Positions 6,589 through 11,458 of a stretch of DNA of 17,032 nucleotides are shown here, in pieces. This DNA is from a bacterium. GTDB lineage: Bacteria; Patescibacteriota; Minisyncoccia; Phycocordibacterales; UBA10002. The position numbers and the translations under genes are program-made. The DNA lies in assembly GCA_030649775.1 (NCBI GenBank), contig JAUSFR010000037.1, forward strand, positions 1 to 17,032, given 5' to 3'. The notes below the pieces were generated by a model that saw only the letters and a program-made list of their open reading frames with translations, was not told the DNA's origin and ran no database searches. Position 1 is the stretch's first letter. Each line of letters starts with the position of its first letter.

Positions 6589-6649
6589 ACCCTGTGCAGT
6601 AACGTCCCTTCAGGACGTATTCCGCTTAAAGCGGAATACTGCACGGGGT
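6589..6649. repeat. compact three-way-junction element 1
   Basis: Outer stem 6589-6601 with 6637-6649 (13 positions, one G-T pair) encloses two hairpins placed back to back: ACGTCC/GGACGT (6602-6607, 6613-6618; loop CTTCA) and ATTCCGCTT/AAGCGGAAT (6619-6627, 6629-6637). Almost every base pairs. The architecture matches a second element at 11367-11410. Function unknown; it lies in the transglycosylase leader. Confidence 0.8.
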
Positions 6650-6661
6650 AACGAAAATCAT
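6626..6661 (-). CDS. candidate 11-codon leader peptide
   Basis: ATG at 6661 preceded, 10 nt upstream, by AAGGAG (6677-6672), one of the best Shine-Dalgarno matches in the window. It encodes MIFVTPCSIPL and stops with TAA at 6628-6626, exactly at the loop of the second hairpin of the three-way junction. A ribosome stopping here would keep that hairpin open, so translation could set the leader fold ahead of the transglycosylase. Short ORFs with good SDs arise by chance, so this is a weak call. Confidence 0.35.
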   Translation of the reverse strand: MIFVTPCSIPL

Positions 6662-6727
6662 AGTCGCAAAACTCCTTGATTTTCAGTTAAAAATAACAAC
6701 CAGACTCTCGTCTGATTGGTAATTACT

Positions 6728-6756
6728 ATACTATCACAGTTCGGCTTCCCTGTCAA
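6728..6756 (-). promoter_or_regulatory. sigma70-type promoter for the transglycosylase
   Basis: On the minus strand TTGACA (6756-6751), 17-bp spacer, TAGTAT (6733-6728). The best -35/-10 pair in the window. Predicted start near 6721, giving a leader of ~185 nt with a hairpin (6697-6718) at its 5' end. Confidence 0.8.
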
Positions 6757-6790
6757 TACTTTCACACGTTTTTTGGGCTTGGTCAATAGA

Positions 6791-6818
6791 AAAATACGGC
6801 CTAGAAAGGCCGTATTTT
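6791..6818 (-). terminator. intrinsic terminator for exonuclease
   Basis: AAAATACGGCC (6791-6801), 6-nt loop, GGCCGTATTTT (6808-6818). Lies 25 bp after the stop of the minus-strand exonuclease; T-run on that strand. Confidence 0.9.
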
Positions 6819-6842
6819 AGCGTCGCTGGTCTATCCACTTCA

Positions 6843-7439
6843 TTAGGAGCCTATACCATCGGGAACCTTGAACTTCATGTATTCCTCAAAAAGTGGCTTC
6901 CCCGCCATAAAACGGGAGAACGCTTCGGCTTCAAGCTTGGAATCCTCAAGTGCGTTATGGCTTTCCCGCTTAATGGGAAGTCCCACGTGCTCCAAAATGG
7001 CCTCAAGATTGAGAGCGGAGTGGTTTCGGAGGAGTGGAACCGTCTTCCCTTCCCTTGCGAACTCGTAGTAGGCAACAGTGTGCAAATCCACAGTACGCTG
7101 TGCGAGTGGCCAGTCAAGATGGTAGCGATGAGCGGTTTCCCTAAGAAAGTCGCGGTCAAAGGACGGGTTTTGCCCCGCGAGCGTCCACTCGTTGCAGGTC
7201 TTCATCCAGGTCAAAAATTCCTCCACCACTTCCCTATCGGTTACTTTTTTAGGGTCCGTACACGACTCACGCGTAAATCCGTTTACCTGCAATGCTTCAT
7301 CTTCAATGTGTGCTCCGTCAAAAACACGGCACTCGCGATAAAACTGATTGTGCGGGTTATCAAAATCAAGCGCTCCCACCGAGAGAAGCGAACACTTGCG
7401 CGTGTCTACACCCGAACTTTCAACATCAACGATAATCAT
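6843..7439 (-). CDS. DEDDh 3'-5' exonuclease
   Basis: Exonuclease of the DnaQ/RNase T superfamily, using two metal ions to remove 3' nucleotides. All DEDDh residues are visible in order: D5 and E7 (IIVDVESSG), D95 (GQNPSFDRDFL), H161 and D166 (SHNALEDSKLEA). At 198 residues it is a stand-alone domain with no polymerase, UvrC or BRCT fusion. The substrate (DNA proofreading, single-strand DNA or RNA 3' trimming as in RNase T/oligoribonuclease) cannot be assigned from sequence alone. Start: ATG 7439, set by a TATAGT ending 8 nt upstream, so probably leaderless. No Shine-Dalgarno. Own terminator at 6791-6818. Confidence 0.88.
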   Translation of the reverse strand: MIIVDVESSGVDTRKCSLLSVGALDFDNPHNQFYRECRVFDGAHIEDEALQVNGFTRESCTDPKKVTDREVVEEFLTWMKTCNEWTLAGQNPSFDRDFLRETAHRYHLDWPLAQRTVDLHTVAYYEFAREGKTVPLLRNHSALNLEAILEHVGLPIKRESHNALEDSKLEAEAFSRFMAGKPLFEEYMKFKVPDGIGS

Positions 7440-7447
7440 AGATACAG

Positions 7448-7453
7448 ACTATA
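7448..7453 (-). promoter_or_regulatory. -10 promoter, leaderless
   Basis: Minus-strand TATAGT (7453-7448) with 8 nt between it and ATG 7439. Same spacing as at 4660 and 5034. Confidence 0.6.
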
Positions 7454-7506
7454 GTACTTAGTAATTGGTAGATAGACAAGACAAAAATGGGACAATACGG
7501 AAACGA

Positions 7507-7541
7507 AAACGCCCCGATTCGCGTAGCGAATCGGGGCGTTT
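7507..7541 (-). terminator. intrinsic terminator, 16-bp stem
   Basis: Perfect 16-bp stem, 7507-7522 with 7526-7541, loop GTA, GC-rich core with TTT/AAA ends. Lies 11 bp after the stop of the small membrane protein gene, ending the two-gene minus-strand unit from 8887. Confidence 0.92.
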
Positions 7542-7552
7542 GAGAAAGAGAA

Positions 7553-7762
7553 CTAAAGACTGTTTACATCGGCATCAAGCGCATTGAGCTCAGCATCGGT
7601 TTCGCCCGTGTCCAGAGTATCAAGGTCGGCCGCAATGCTTTCCGTCGTATCCACACCGAGGCTATCGCTTGTCGCCGGAGCGGTTGCCTCCGGTGTGCCA
7701 AAACGCATCAGCACCCAAACAACGACGCCAATAATCACAATGAGAATTAAAAGTTTTTTCAT
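7553..7762 (-). CDS. small membrane-anchored acidic protein
   Basis: A 69-residue protein with no recognised family. MKK then one hydrophobic helix (residues ~4-20, LLILIVIIGVVVWVLMRF), then an extracytoplasmic, Thr/Ala/Asp-rich tail with many acidic and no basic residues (for example DTTESIAADLDTLDTGE). This looks like a single-pass or signal-anchored surface peptide; no lipobox Cys. It begins 9 bp after the stop of the coiled-coil protein on the same strand, with a shared terminator, so the two are very likely co-transcribed and may work together at the envelope. No Shine-Dalgarno is seen before ATG 7762. Confidence 0.75.
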   Translation of the reverse strand: MKKLLILIVIIGVVVWVLMRFGTPEATAPATSDSLGVDTTESIAADLDTLDTGETDAELNALDADVNSL

Positions 7763-7771
7763 AGAGGTGTG

Positions 7772-8887
7772 TTAATTAGTTGTCGCCGGAACGGTTTCCG
7801 GAGTAGACGTTGCTTCTAACGTGTTGATGCCGGGAATACCCGCGAGTGTCGTCAAAATAGCGCGGAGTGCCTCATGTGCCGAATTCACGACTCCGTGCAC
7901 CGCGGTAAGGTCAGCGCGGAGCGCCTGACGAGCAGAGTCAACCGCTGTCTTGAGGGCATCTTCGGTCGTAACCGTAATCGCGTAGGACTTCCCTGCCTGC
8001 ACAGCAACACTCGCTCGTGCCGAGGTCAGAGCCGACTGCGCGCTTAAAATGGCGGTTCTCGGAGCGGTAACATCGCGACCGCTCCCCTCCGCCTTATCGG
8101 TTCGGGAAACTATTTTTTGAAGGATTTCGTCAAGGCGGTCAAGTATCTTGGTGAAATTTTCCACCTGTTTCGCATTGATGCGTTCAAGCTCCTTATCCAC
8201 GCGTTCCACCGTCTGCTTCTTTCGTTCATCCTTCACCGTCTGAAGCTTTGCCTTAAGTTCGGCTCGCTTTGCTGTAATCTGTTCCTTTGCAGACTCCTTC
8301 GCAAGGTCAAGTTTCAGCTTAAATTCTTCCCGCTTCGCGGTAACATTCGCCTTCATTTCCTCTCGGCGCGTCTCAAGCTCCTTTTTCATTTCCTCCCGCT
8401 TTTCCGCGATGGCTTCCTGCATTTCCTCACGGGTCGTGCTGGCGTTCGTCATCATGGTTTTGAGCTCGCCTTCGGCCCTCTCGCGTATCTCCTTGACCGA
8501 ACCTCGCACGTCCTCACGCATCTCCTTCACCTCTCCCAGAGTAGCCTTGCGTGCGTCTTTCATACCGCTGACGACATCCTGTCGTGCGTCTTTGATGCCG
8601 GTCATCGCGTCCTGCCGTATAGTCTTTACCTCCGCCCGCGTTTCCTGCCGTGCGTCTTGCAGGGCATTTTTGACCTCAACACGGTCGGCTTTAACTCCGG
8701 CTCTCACCTCCTGCCTCGCTTCCACACGGACAGCGGGGCGAACCTGCTTCTGCTCCGCTCGAACAGAGGTGGACGTTTCCACGGTCGCTTCTCCCTCCAT
8801 CTGTGCCGACGCTCCATTTGCCGTAAAAAGCAACGCCAAAGTGGCCACAAGCACAACACCTTTTGAACTCAGCATGTGTTTTATCAT
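7772..8887 (-). CDS. secreted hendecad coiled-coil protein
   Basis: No family recognised; 371 residues. Signal peptide ~1-28 (VVLVATLALLFTANGASA, cleavage before QMEG). Residues ~70-215 are an almost unbroken helix of 11-residue repeats: Arg recurs at 80, 91, 102, 113, 124 and 135, each in a VK..R or IKDAR context, then (K/R)REEM/F at 163, 174 and 185 in the same 11-residue phase. Hendecads form straight or slightly right-handed coiled coils. A more ordinary helical region follows to ~270, then an Ala/Thr-rich C-terminal domain (TAILSAQSALTSARASVAV) ending ATSTPETVPATTN. No catalytic motif; probably a structural or spacing protein of the envelope. Transcribed with the small anchored gene 9 bp downstream, from the promoter at 8935-8963. 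Confidence 0.8.
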   Translation of the reverse strand: MIKHMLSSKGVVLVATLALLFTANGASAQMEGEATVETSTSVRAEQKQVRPAVRVEARQEVRAGVKADRVEVKNALQDARQETRAEVKTIRQDAMTGIKDARQDVVSGMKDARKATLGEVKEMREDVRGSVKEIRERAEGELKTMMTNASTTREEMQEAIAEKREEMKKELETRREEMKANVTAKREEFKLKLDLAKESAKEQITAKRAELKAKLQTVKDERKKQTVERVDKELERINAKQVENFTKILDRLDEILQKIVSRTDKAEGSGRDVTAPRTAILSAQSALTSARASVAVQAGKSYAITVTTEDALKTAVDSARQALRADLTAVHGVVNSAHEALRAILTTLAGIPGINTLEATSTPETVPATTN

Positions 8888-8934
8888 ACTAAAAAATTAA
8901 CTGACAAAATGACCACCGTAAAGTAATCACTCTT

Positions 8935-8963
8935 AGTATAGTGAGCTTCCCTCTTGCGTACAA
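8935..8963 (-). promoter_or_regulatory. promoter for the coiled-coil gene
   Basis: Minus strand TTGTAC (8963-8958), 17-bp spacer, TATACT (8940-8935). Start predicted near 8928, giving a ~40-nt leader before ATG 8887. No Shine-Dalgarno in that leader. Confidence 0.65.
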
Positions 8964-9040
8964 CCCCAAAAAGTGGGTATAACTTTGGAGACGACAGACA
9001 GTGGACAGGCTACTGCTCCCACTTGTTCTCCCGACCCACT

Positions 9041-9076
9041 AGTTCAAATCTCGGACGCAGGCAAGCAGTTGCCTGC
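9041..9076. repeat. inverted tRNA T-arm fragment plus hairpin
   Basis: AGTTCAAATCTCGG (9041-9054) equals 14 nt of the T-arm of the tRNA-Pro genes but on the opposite strand, so it is an inverted repeat of 9117-9130 and 9179-9192. Immediately after it is a perfect hairpin: GCAGGCAA (9057-9064), loop GCAG, TTGCCTGC (9069-9076). No complete tRNA can be folded on the plus strand here. The rest of 8964-9108 shows no gene. Confidence 0.6.
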
Positions 9077-9108
9077 TCATCCCGCCACTCATCGCTTCGC
9101 TCTTCCTG

Positions 9109-9145
9109 TCGGGATGCCGAGATTTGAACTCGGACCCTACGAACC
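9109..9145 (-). pseudogene. 3' half of a tRNA-Pro gene
   Basis: 37 nt identical to the 3' part of the complete tRNA-Pro (9171-9207), from anticodon-loop position 36 through the T-arm and acceptor 3' strand to A73; one more base (9108) also matches. It lacks any 5' half directly upstream. With 9264-9293 it would rebuild the tRNA except for loop bases 32-35. Confidence 0.85.
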
Positions 9146-9154
9146 TTCACCCGC

Positions 9155-9255
9155 CCCACCCATCCCCAAGTCGGGATGCCGAGATTTGAACTCGGACCCT
9201 ACGAACCCGAATCGTAGATACTACCGTTATACTACATCCCGGTTTGATGGGTGGG
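9155..9255. repeat. 10-bp inverted repeat bracketing tRNA-Pro
   Basis: CCCACCCATC at 9155-9164 and its exact complement GATGGGTGGG at 9246-9255 flank the complete tRNA-Pro gene by 6 bp on its 3' side and 4 bp on its 5' side. In RNA they would make a stem holding the tRNA in its loop. Confidence 0.85.
9171..9241 (-). tRNA. tRNA-Pro(CGG)
   Basis: 71 nt, full cloverleaf. Acceptor CGGGATG (9241-9235) with CATCCCG and discriminator A (9171). D-stem GTAT/GTAT with two G-U pairs. Anticodon arm TACGA, loop TTCGGGT, TCGTA, giving anticodon CGG for CCG codons. T-arm CCGAG, TTCAAAT, CTCGG. C1-G72, A73 and G37 are the bacterial tRNA-Pro identity pattern. CCA is not encoded (CTT follows). A -10-like TATACT lies upstream of the extra 5' half rather than directly before this gene, so all three pieces probably share one transcript. 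Confidence 0.92.
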
Positions 9256-9263
9256 AGGGCATG

Positions 9264-9293
9264 TCGTAGATACTACCGTTATACTACATCCCG
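9264..9293 (-). pseudogene. 5' half of a tRNA-Pro gene
   Basis: 30 nt identical to the first 30 nt of the complete tRNA-Pro (9241-9212): acceptor 5' strand, D-arm and 5' anticodon stem, stopping exactly at the end of that stem (position 31). The next bases (CATGCC) are unrelated. Together with 9109-9145 it forms a split outer tRNA around the intact one. Confidence 0.85.
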
Positions 9294-9320
9294 TAGTGGG
9301 GACTACTGTAGCAAAAAACA

Positions 9321-9326
9321 AGTATA
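9321..9326 (-). promoter_or_regulatory. candidate -10 for the tRNA-Pro cluster
   Basis: Minus-strand TATACT (9326-9321), 27 nt before the 5' tRNA half. No clear -35. If used, the transcript would contain the 5' half, the complete tRNA and the 3' half in that order. Confidence 0.4.
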
Positions 9327-9373
9327 AACGAAAGGTAATAGACGGTGTGAAGTTAGATTTTATATTCACTACC

Positions 9374-9411
9374 TCCCTATAGGCTAATTCGCACGAATTA
9401 GCCTATAGGGA
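9374..9411. repeat. 38-bp palindrome downstream of capA-like gene
   Basis: Perfect 18-bp arms TCCCTATAGGCTAATTCG (9374-9391) and its complement (9394-9411) around CA. It sits 7 bp after the end of the minus-strand CapA-like gene and may act as its terminator, though no T-run follows. A partial copy lies upstream of the same gene at 10457-10478. Confidence 0.9.
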
Positions 9412-9418
9412 ATTGAAG

Positions 9419-10414
9419 TCACTCCGAAGACACCGTTCCCTCAAAAAAATATGGCTGGTAGTCGTCGCCGAAAACGACCTCTTTTCTCGTGACGCTTGTG
9501 ATGTTGCCGTCCGTGAGGGTAACTTCCATAAGCAATCCTTTACCTGTATCCTCCGAAAAGTTTTGGTCAAAGACAAAGTTGCCGAGGCTATAGAAAATAT
9601 AGCCTCCGTTATATTCCTCAACCTCCTGTACGACGTGTGGATGATGTCCGACGATAAGGTTCGCGCCTGCGTCAATCGTGAGTTTCGCAACGCGCTCCTG
9701 TTCCCTGTTGTGTTTGGTCTCATATTCCTCGCCCCAGTGAAATGACACAATCACAACATCCGCGAGCTCCCTGGCTTTCGCGATATCGGTTTTCAGAATG
9801 TCATCGGTAAATCTTGAAACTGCGGGTGTTGAACTCGCGCCTCCGAGATACGCCGAAATAAGATTGGTGTAGGCGAGAAAAGCAACGCGCGTCTTCCCTA
9901 CCGTAACAACTTTCGGGGTATGCGCTTCCTCGTAATTCTCTCCCCCGCCGACGGCTATGATGCCGTTTTCGGAAAGATTCGCAAGGGTATCCCTAAACGC
10001 CTCTCGCCCGTAATCCCAAATATGATTGTTGGCGATGGAAACCACACCAACTCCCGCAAAGAGCAGTCCTCCGAGGGTTTGCGGGTCCGCCCGAAAGGAG
10101 TAGATGCTCCCCGACCTCACGCCCCCCGTTGAAACAGGATTTTCAAGATTGGCGAAGACAATATCTGCGGAGTGAAAAAGCTCCGTTGTGGAGGCAAACG
10201 GGAAGGTATAATCTTGCTTCCTCTCCACTATCTTCCCTATTCCCCGCGACAGCATAATATCGCCCGCAAAAATAAGCTTAACCTCCTGCGGTATAGGTTC
10301 TCCTCTCGGCATTTCTGCGCCATTTTCCACCGACACCGGTCGCCCAGACACTGTGGCAACCGCCGAGAGCATAAGTAGCGCGGGAACGAGTGTAATTAGC
10401 AGGCGAAAAAACAT
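9419..10414 (-). CDS. CapA/PgsA-family metallophosphatase-fold protein
   Basis: Member of the CapA family (named for poly-gamma-glutamate capsule synthesis), which has a calcineurin-like metallophosphoesterase fold; the real substrate in such bacteria is unknown. It has 331 residues. Signal peptide 1-24 (LLITLVPALLMLSAVATVSG). Motifs in order: LIFAGDIMLSRGIG (GDxM metal site), IVFANLENP (NxE), VSIANNHIWDYG (NNH), VVIVSFHWGEEY, LIVGHHPHVVQ and YIFYSLGNFVFDQ. All the metal-site signatures are intact, so it is probably an active exported phosphoesterase. No pgsB/pgsC or other capsule genes are nearby. The start codon has AGGG only 1 nt upstream, too close to be a normal SD. Confidence 0.87.
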   Translation of the reverse strand: MFFRLLITLVPALLMLSAVATVSGRPVSVENGAEMPRGEPIPQEVKLIFAGDIMLSRGIGKIVERKQDYTFPFASTTELFHSADIVFANLENPVSTGGVRSGSIYSFRADPQTLGGLLFAGVGVVSIANNHIWDYGREAFRDTLANLSENGIIAVGGGENYEEAHTPKVVTVGKTRVAFLAYTNLISAYLGGASSTPAVSRFTDDILKTDIAKARELADVVIVSFHWGEEYETKHNREQERVAKLTIDAGANLIVGHHPHVVQEVEEYNGGYIFYSLGNFVFDQNFSEDTGKGLLMEVTLTDGNITSVTRKEVVFGDDYQPYFFEGTVSSE

Positions 10415-10456
10415 ACCCTAAGAAAACCACATTAAACCGATTTTGTATATCGGCTC

Positions 10457-10478
10457 ATTCGTGCGAATTAGCCTATAG
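10457..10478. repeat. partial inverted copy of the 9374 palindrome
   Basis: 22 nt from ATTCGTGCGAAT to CCTATAG, identical to the reverse complement of 9379-9400. Thus the CapA-like gene is flanked by the same sequence in opposite orientation, one full and one trimmed. The trailing TATAGT (10474-10479) could act as a plus-strand -10 for the structured element that follows. Confidence 0.8.
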
Positions 10479-10503
10479 TGTTGGAGATTAGTTTAAGTTG
10501 AAT

Positions 10504-10719
10504 AAAGTTTGGTCTCGTCCTAATCCCCGCAGCAAGCGACCTAAATTTCTTATGAGAGAAGCGAATGTAGAAATTGGAAGTACTCTTGTGGTGCTGTTCC
10601 CTCGGAAGACCTCGGCGGGGTATTAGGCGAGACAACGGGGCAAACTTTGTTGTAGAAGAGCTCCCTCCGCCAACCCGTTTCTGTCTTTGCGGATTCATCC
10701 CCGAGGCAAAGCCTCGGGG
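10504..10719. ncRNA. structured intergenic element, possible ncRNA
   Basis: No coding family is seen, but base pairing is extensive. AAAGTTTG (10504-10511) pairs with CAAACTTT (10641-10648). Next, 10512-10530 pairs with 10615-10633 over ~18 bp with one single-base bulge on each side. Inside is AATTTCT/AGAAATT (10544-10550 with 10569-10575). Beyond it, CCCCGAGGC/GCCTCGGGG (10699-10707, 10711-10719; loop AAA) sits within GCGGA/TCCGC. Strand is undecided. It does not show RNase P, tmRNA or SRP signatures. It could be a regulatory RNA, a mobile hairpin element or a decayed repeat. Two overlapping minus-strand frames here lack protein-like features. The unpaired remainder of 10415-10783 shows no gene. 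Confidence 0.5.
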
Positions 10720-10761
10720 TATTCTCCGCAATCACAATAAACTTTTTTTATAAAGAAATTC

Positions 10762-10770
10762 TGCTATAGT
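10762..10770 (+). promoter_or_regulatory. extended -10 promoter for tRNA-Val
   Basis: TGCTATAGT, identical to the 9-mer at 4660. It ends 13 nt before the tRNA 5' end. No clear -35. Confidence 0.7.
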
Positions 10771-10783
10771 ATCAGAAACAAAG

Positions 10784-10857
10784 GCGCGTTTAGCTCAGTT
10801 GGTTAGAGCGTGCGATTCACATTCGCAAGGTCGCAGGTTCGATTCCTGCAACGCGCA
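10784..10857 (+). tRNA. tRNA-Val(CAC)
   Basis: 74 nt. Acceptor GCGCGTT with AACGCGC and A73; D-arm GCTC-AGTTGGTTA-GAGC; anticodon arm TGCGA-TTCACAT-TCGCA giving anticodon CAC for GTG codons; variable AGGTC; T-arm GCAGG-TTCGATT-CCTGC. All stems pair perfectly. CCA is not encoded. The last base directly abuts the stop codon of the convergent minus-strand gene, leaving no room for a terminator between them. Confidence 0.95.
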
Positions 10858-11331
10858 TTACTTAAGCCCTTTACAGTTTGACGCGGGCGTATACCCCGCC
10901 TTGCGAGCTTCTTCCGCGGAACTGAACCAGATTTTGTTGGCTTCGGAGATGCGCTGGGCGCCGGAGCACCACGGAAAATGGTACTTCGTGCCCCCCTTGG
11001 AGGCGACGAGTTGACCGCCTGCCTGCGCAGGTAGATTGGGAGCGGGAGAAGAGATAACCCCTGTCCTCGCCGACTCGGACACCCCCTTTGCTAAGGGGGA
11101 CTTTACCACCCCTCCTGTCCCCTCCTTAGAAAGGAGGGGAGGAATCGACACGACGGCTGCACTTCCCTGTTCAATTCGGATAGGCATCTTCCCTTCCTGC
11201 AATTTTGAGAGCCTTCCGAGGCCAAAGGAGCCAAAACCGACCACGACAATCAGCAAGGCGGTATAAAGCTCCCGTGTATTGAGGCGGTCCTTGAGCTCCT
11301 TTACTTTTTGGCTAAGTTCCTGTATATTCAC
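10858..11331 (-). CDS. membrane-anchored Ada-like zinc-binding domain protein
   Basis: 157 residues. Short N-terminal coiled coil (~1-20), one membrane helix (~22-40, YTALLIVVVGFGSFGLG), a low-complexity linker, and a C-terminal domain of ~50 residues with the Ada-type metal-binding pattern: ASKGGTKYHFPWCSGAQ, then NKIWFSSAEEARKAGYTP and ASNC. In Ada this module binds zinc with cysteines; here Cys, His and the final Cys are visible. Such domains occur in stand-alone and nuclease-linked proteins of unknown role. The linker residues PPLLSKEGTGGVVKSPLAKG are encoded by a palindromic repeat (11082-11139), so it is probably an insertion. Start: GTG 11331, chosen because TATAAT ends 6 nt upstream; no in-frame ATG lies nearby upstream. 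Function not known. Confidence 0.7.
   Translation of the reverse strand: MNIQELSQKVKELKDRLNTRELYTALLIVVVGFGSFGLGRLSKLQEGKMPIRIEQGSAAVVSIPPLLSKEGTGGVVKSPLAKGVSESARTGVISSPAPNLPAQAGGQLVASKGGTKYHFPWCSGAQRISEANKIWFSSAEEARKAGYTPASNCKGLK
11082..11139. repeat. two-hairpin palindromic element inside a coding region
   Basis: CCCCCTT-TGCT-AAGGGGG (11082-11099) and CCCCTCCTT-AGA-AAGGAGGGG (11119-11139), 19 bp apart, in frame within the Ada-like gene's linker. G/C-rich hairpins of this style recur between genes in many bacteria; here the reading frame stays open. It is like the protein-embedded palindromic elements known from Rickettsia. Confidence 0.75.
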
Positions 11332-11337
11332 TCGGTC

Positions 11338-11343
11338 ATTATA
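11338..11343 (-). promoter_or_regulatory. -10 promoter, leaderless GTG start
   Basis: Minus-strand TATAAT (11343-11338) with 6 nt before GTG 11331, so the transcript should start at the start codon. No good -35. Confidence 0.55.
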
Positions 11344-11366
11344 ACCAAATTCGGGCGAATACCCCA

Positions 11367-11410
11367 GTTAAGTACGGCGCAAAGCGCCTGGCGCCAAAGG
11401 CGCACTTAAC
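11367..11410. repeat. compact three-way-junction element 2
   Basis: Outer stem GTTAAGT (11367-11373) with ACTTAAC (11404-11410) encloses two mirror hairpins with AAA loops: GGCGC/GCGCC (11376-11380, 11384-11388) and GCGCC/GGCGC (11391-11395, 11399-11403). Same plan as 6589-6649. Lies in the divergent region between the Ada-like gene and rpmA. Confidence 0.8.
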
Positions 11411-11418
11411 AGGGTGGC

Positions 11419-11454
11419 GATTTTCTAAAACTCGCTCCGCTCGTTAAGAAAATC
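11419..11454 (+). promoter_or_regulatory. hairpin just before the rpmA start
   Basis: GATTTTCT (11419-11426) and AGAAAATC (11447-11454) with a 20-nt loop, ending 4 nt before the rpmA ATG. No SD is present. It could control bL27 translation or be a trimmed repeat; autogenous leaders are common for r-protein genes, but this one matches none I know. Confidence 0.4.
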
Positions 11455-11458
11455 AGCC

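Larger units (their letters stand above)
6537..6842 (-). other. leader and spacer between transglycosylase and exonuclease
   Basis: 306 bp without a main gene. It holds the ~185-nt leader of the transglycosylase (a 5' hairpin at 6697-6718, a possible 11-codon leader peptide and the three-way junction at 6589-6649), its promoter at 6728-6756, and the exonuclease terminator at 6791-6818. Confidence 0.65.

Noticed and set aside
8117..8866. 249-codon plus-strand frame opposite the coiled-coil gene
   Set aside because: Periodic shadow of the hendecad repeats; no start context, and the minus frame has a signal peptide, promoter and terminator.
9041..9054. A third tRNA on the plus strand
   Set aside because: Only the T-loop and 3' T-stem match; the 5' T-stem and acceptor do not pair.
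8973..9269. 98-codon plus-strand frame over the tRNA-Pro locus
   Set aside because: Runs through the tRNA gene and its two halves on the opposite strand; repeated peptide segments only reflect the tRNA copies.
10504..10719. RNase P RNA, tmRNA or SRP RNA
   Set aside because: None of the conserved cores (RNase P GAGGAAAGTCC, tmRNA tRNA-like end, SRP GGAAG tetraloop context) could be found on either strand.
10468..10735. Two overlapping minus-strand frames (87 and 61 codons)
   Set aside because: They span long self-complementary stems, have no hydrophobic or domain pattern, and the pairing explains the region better.
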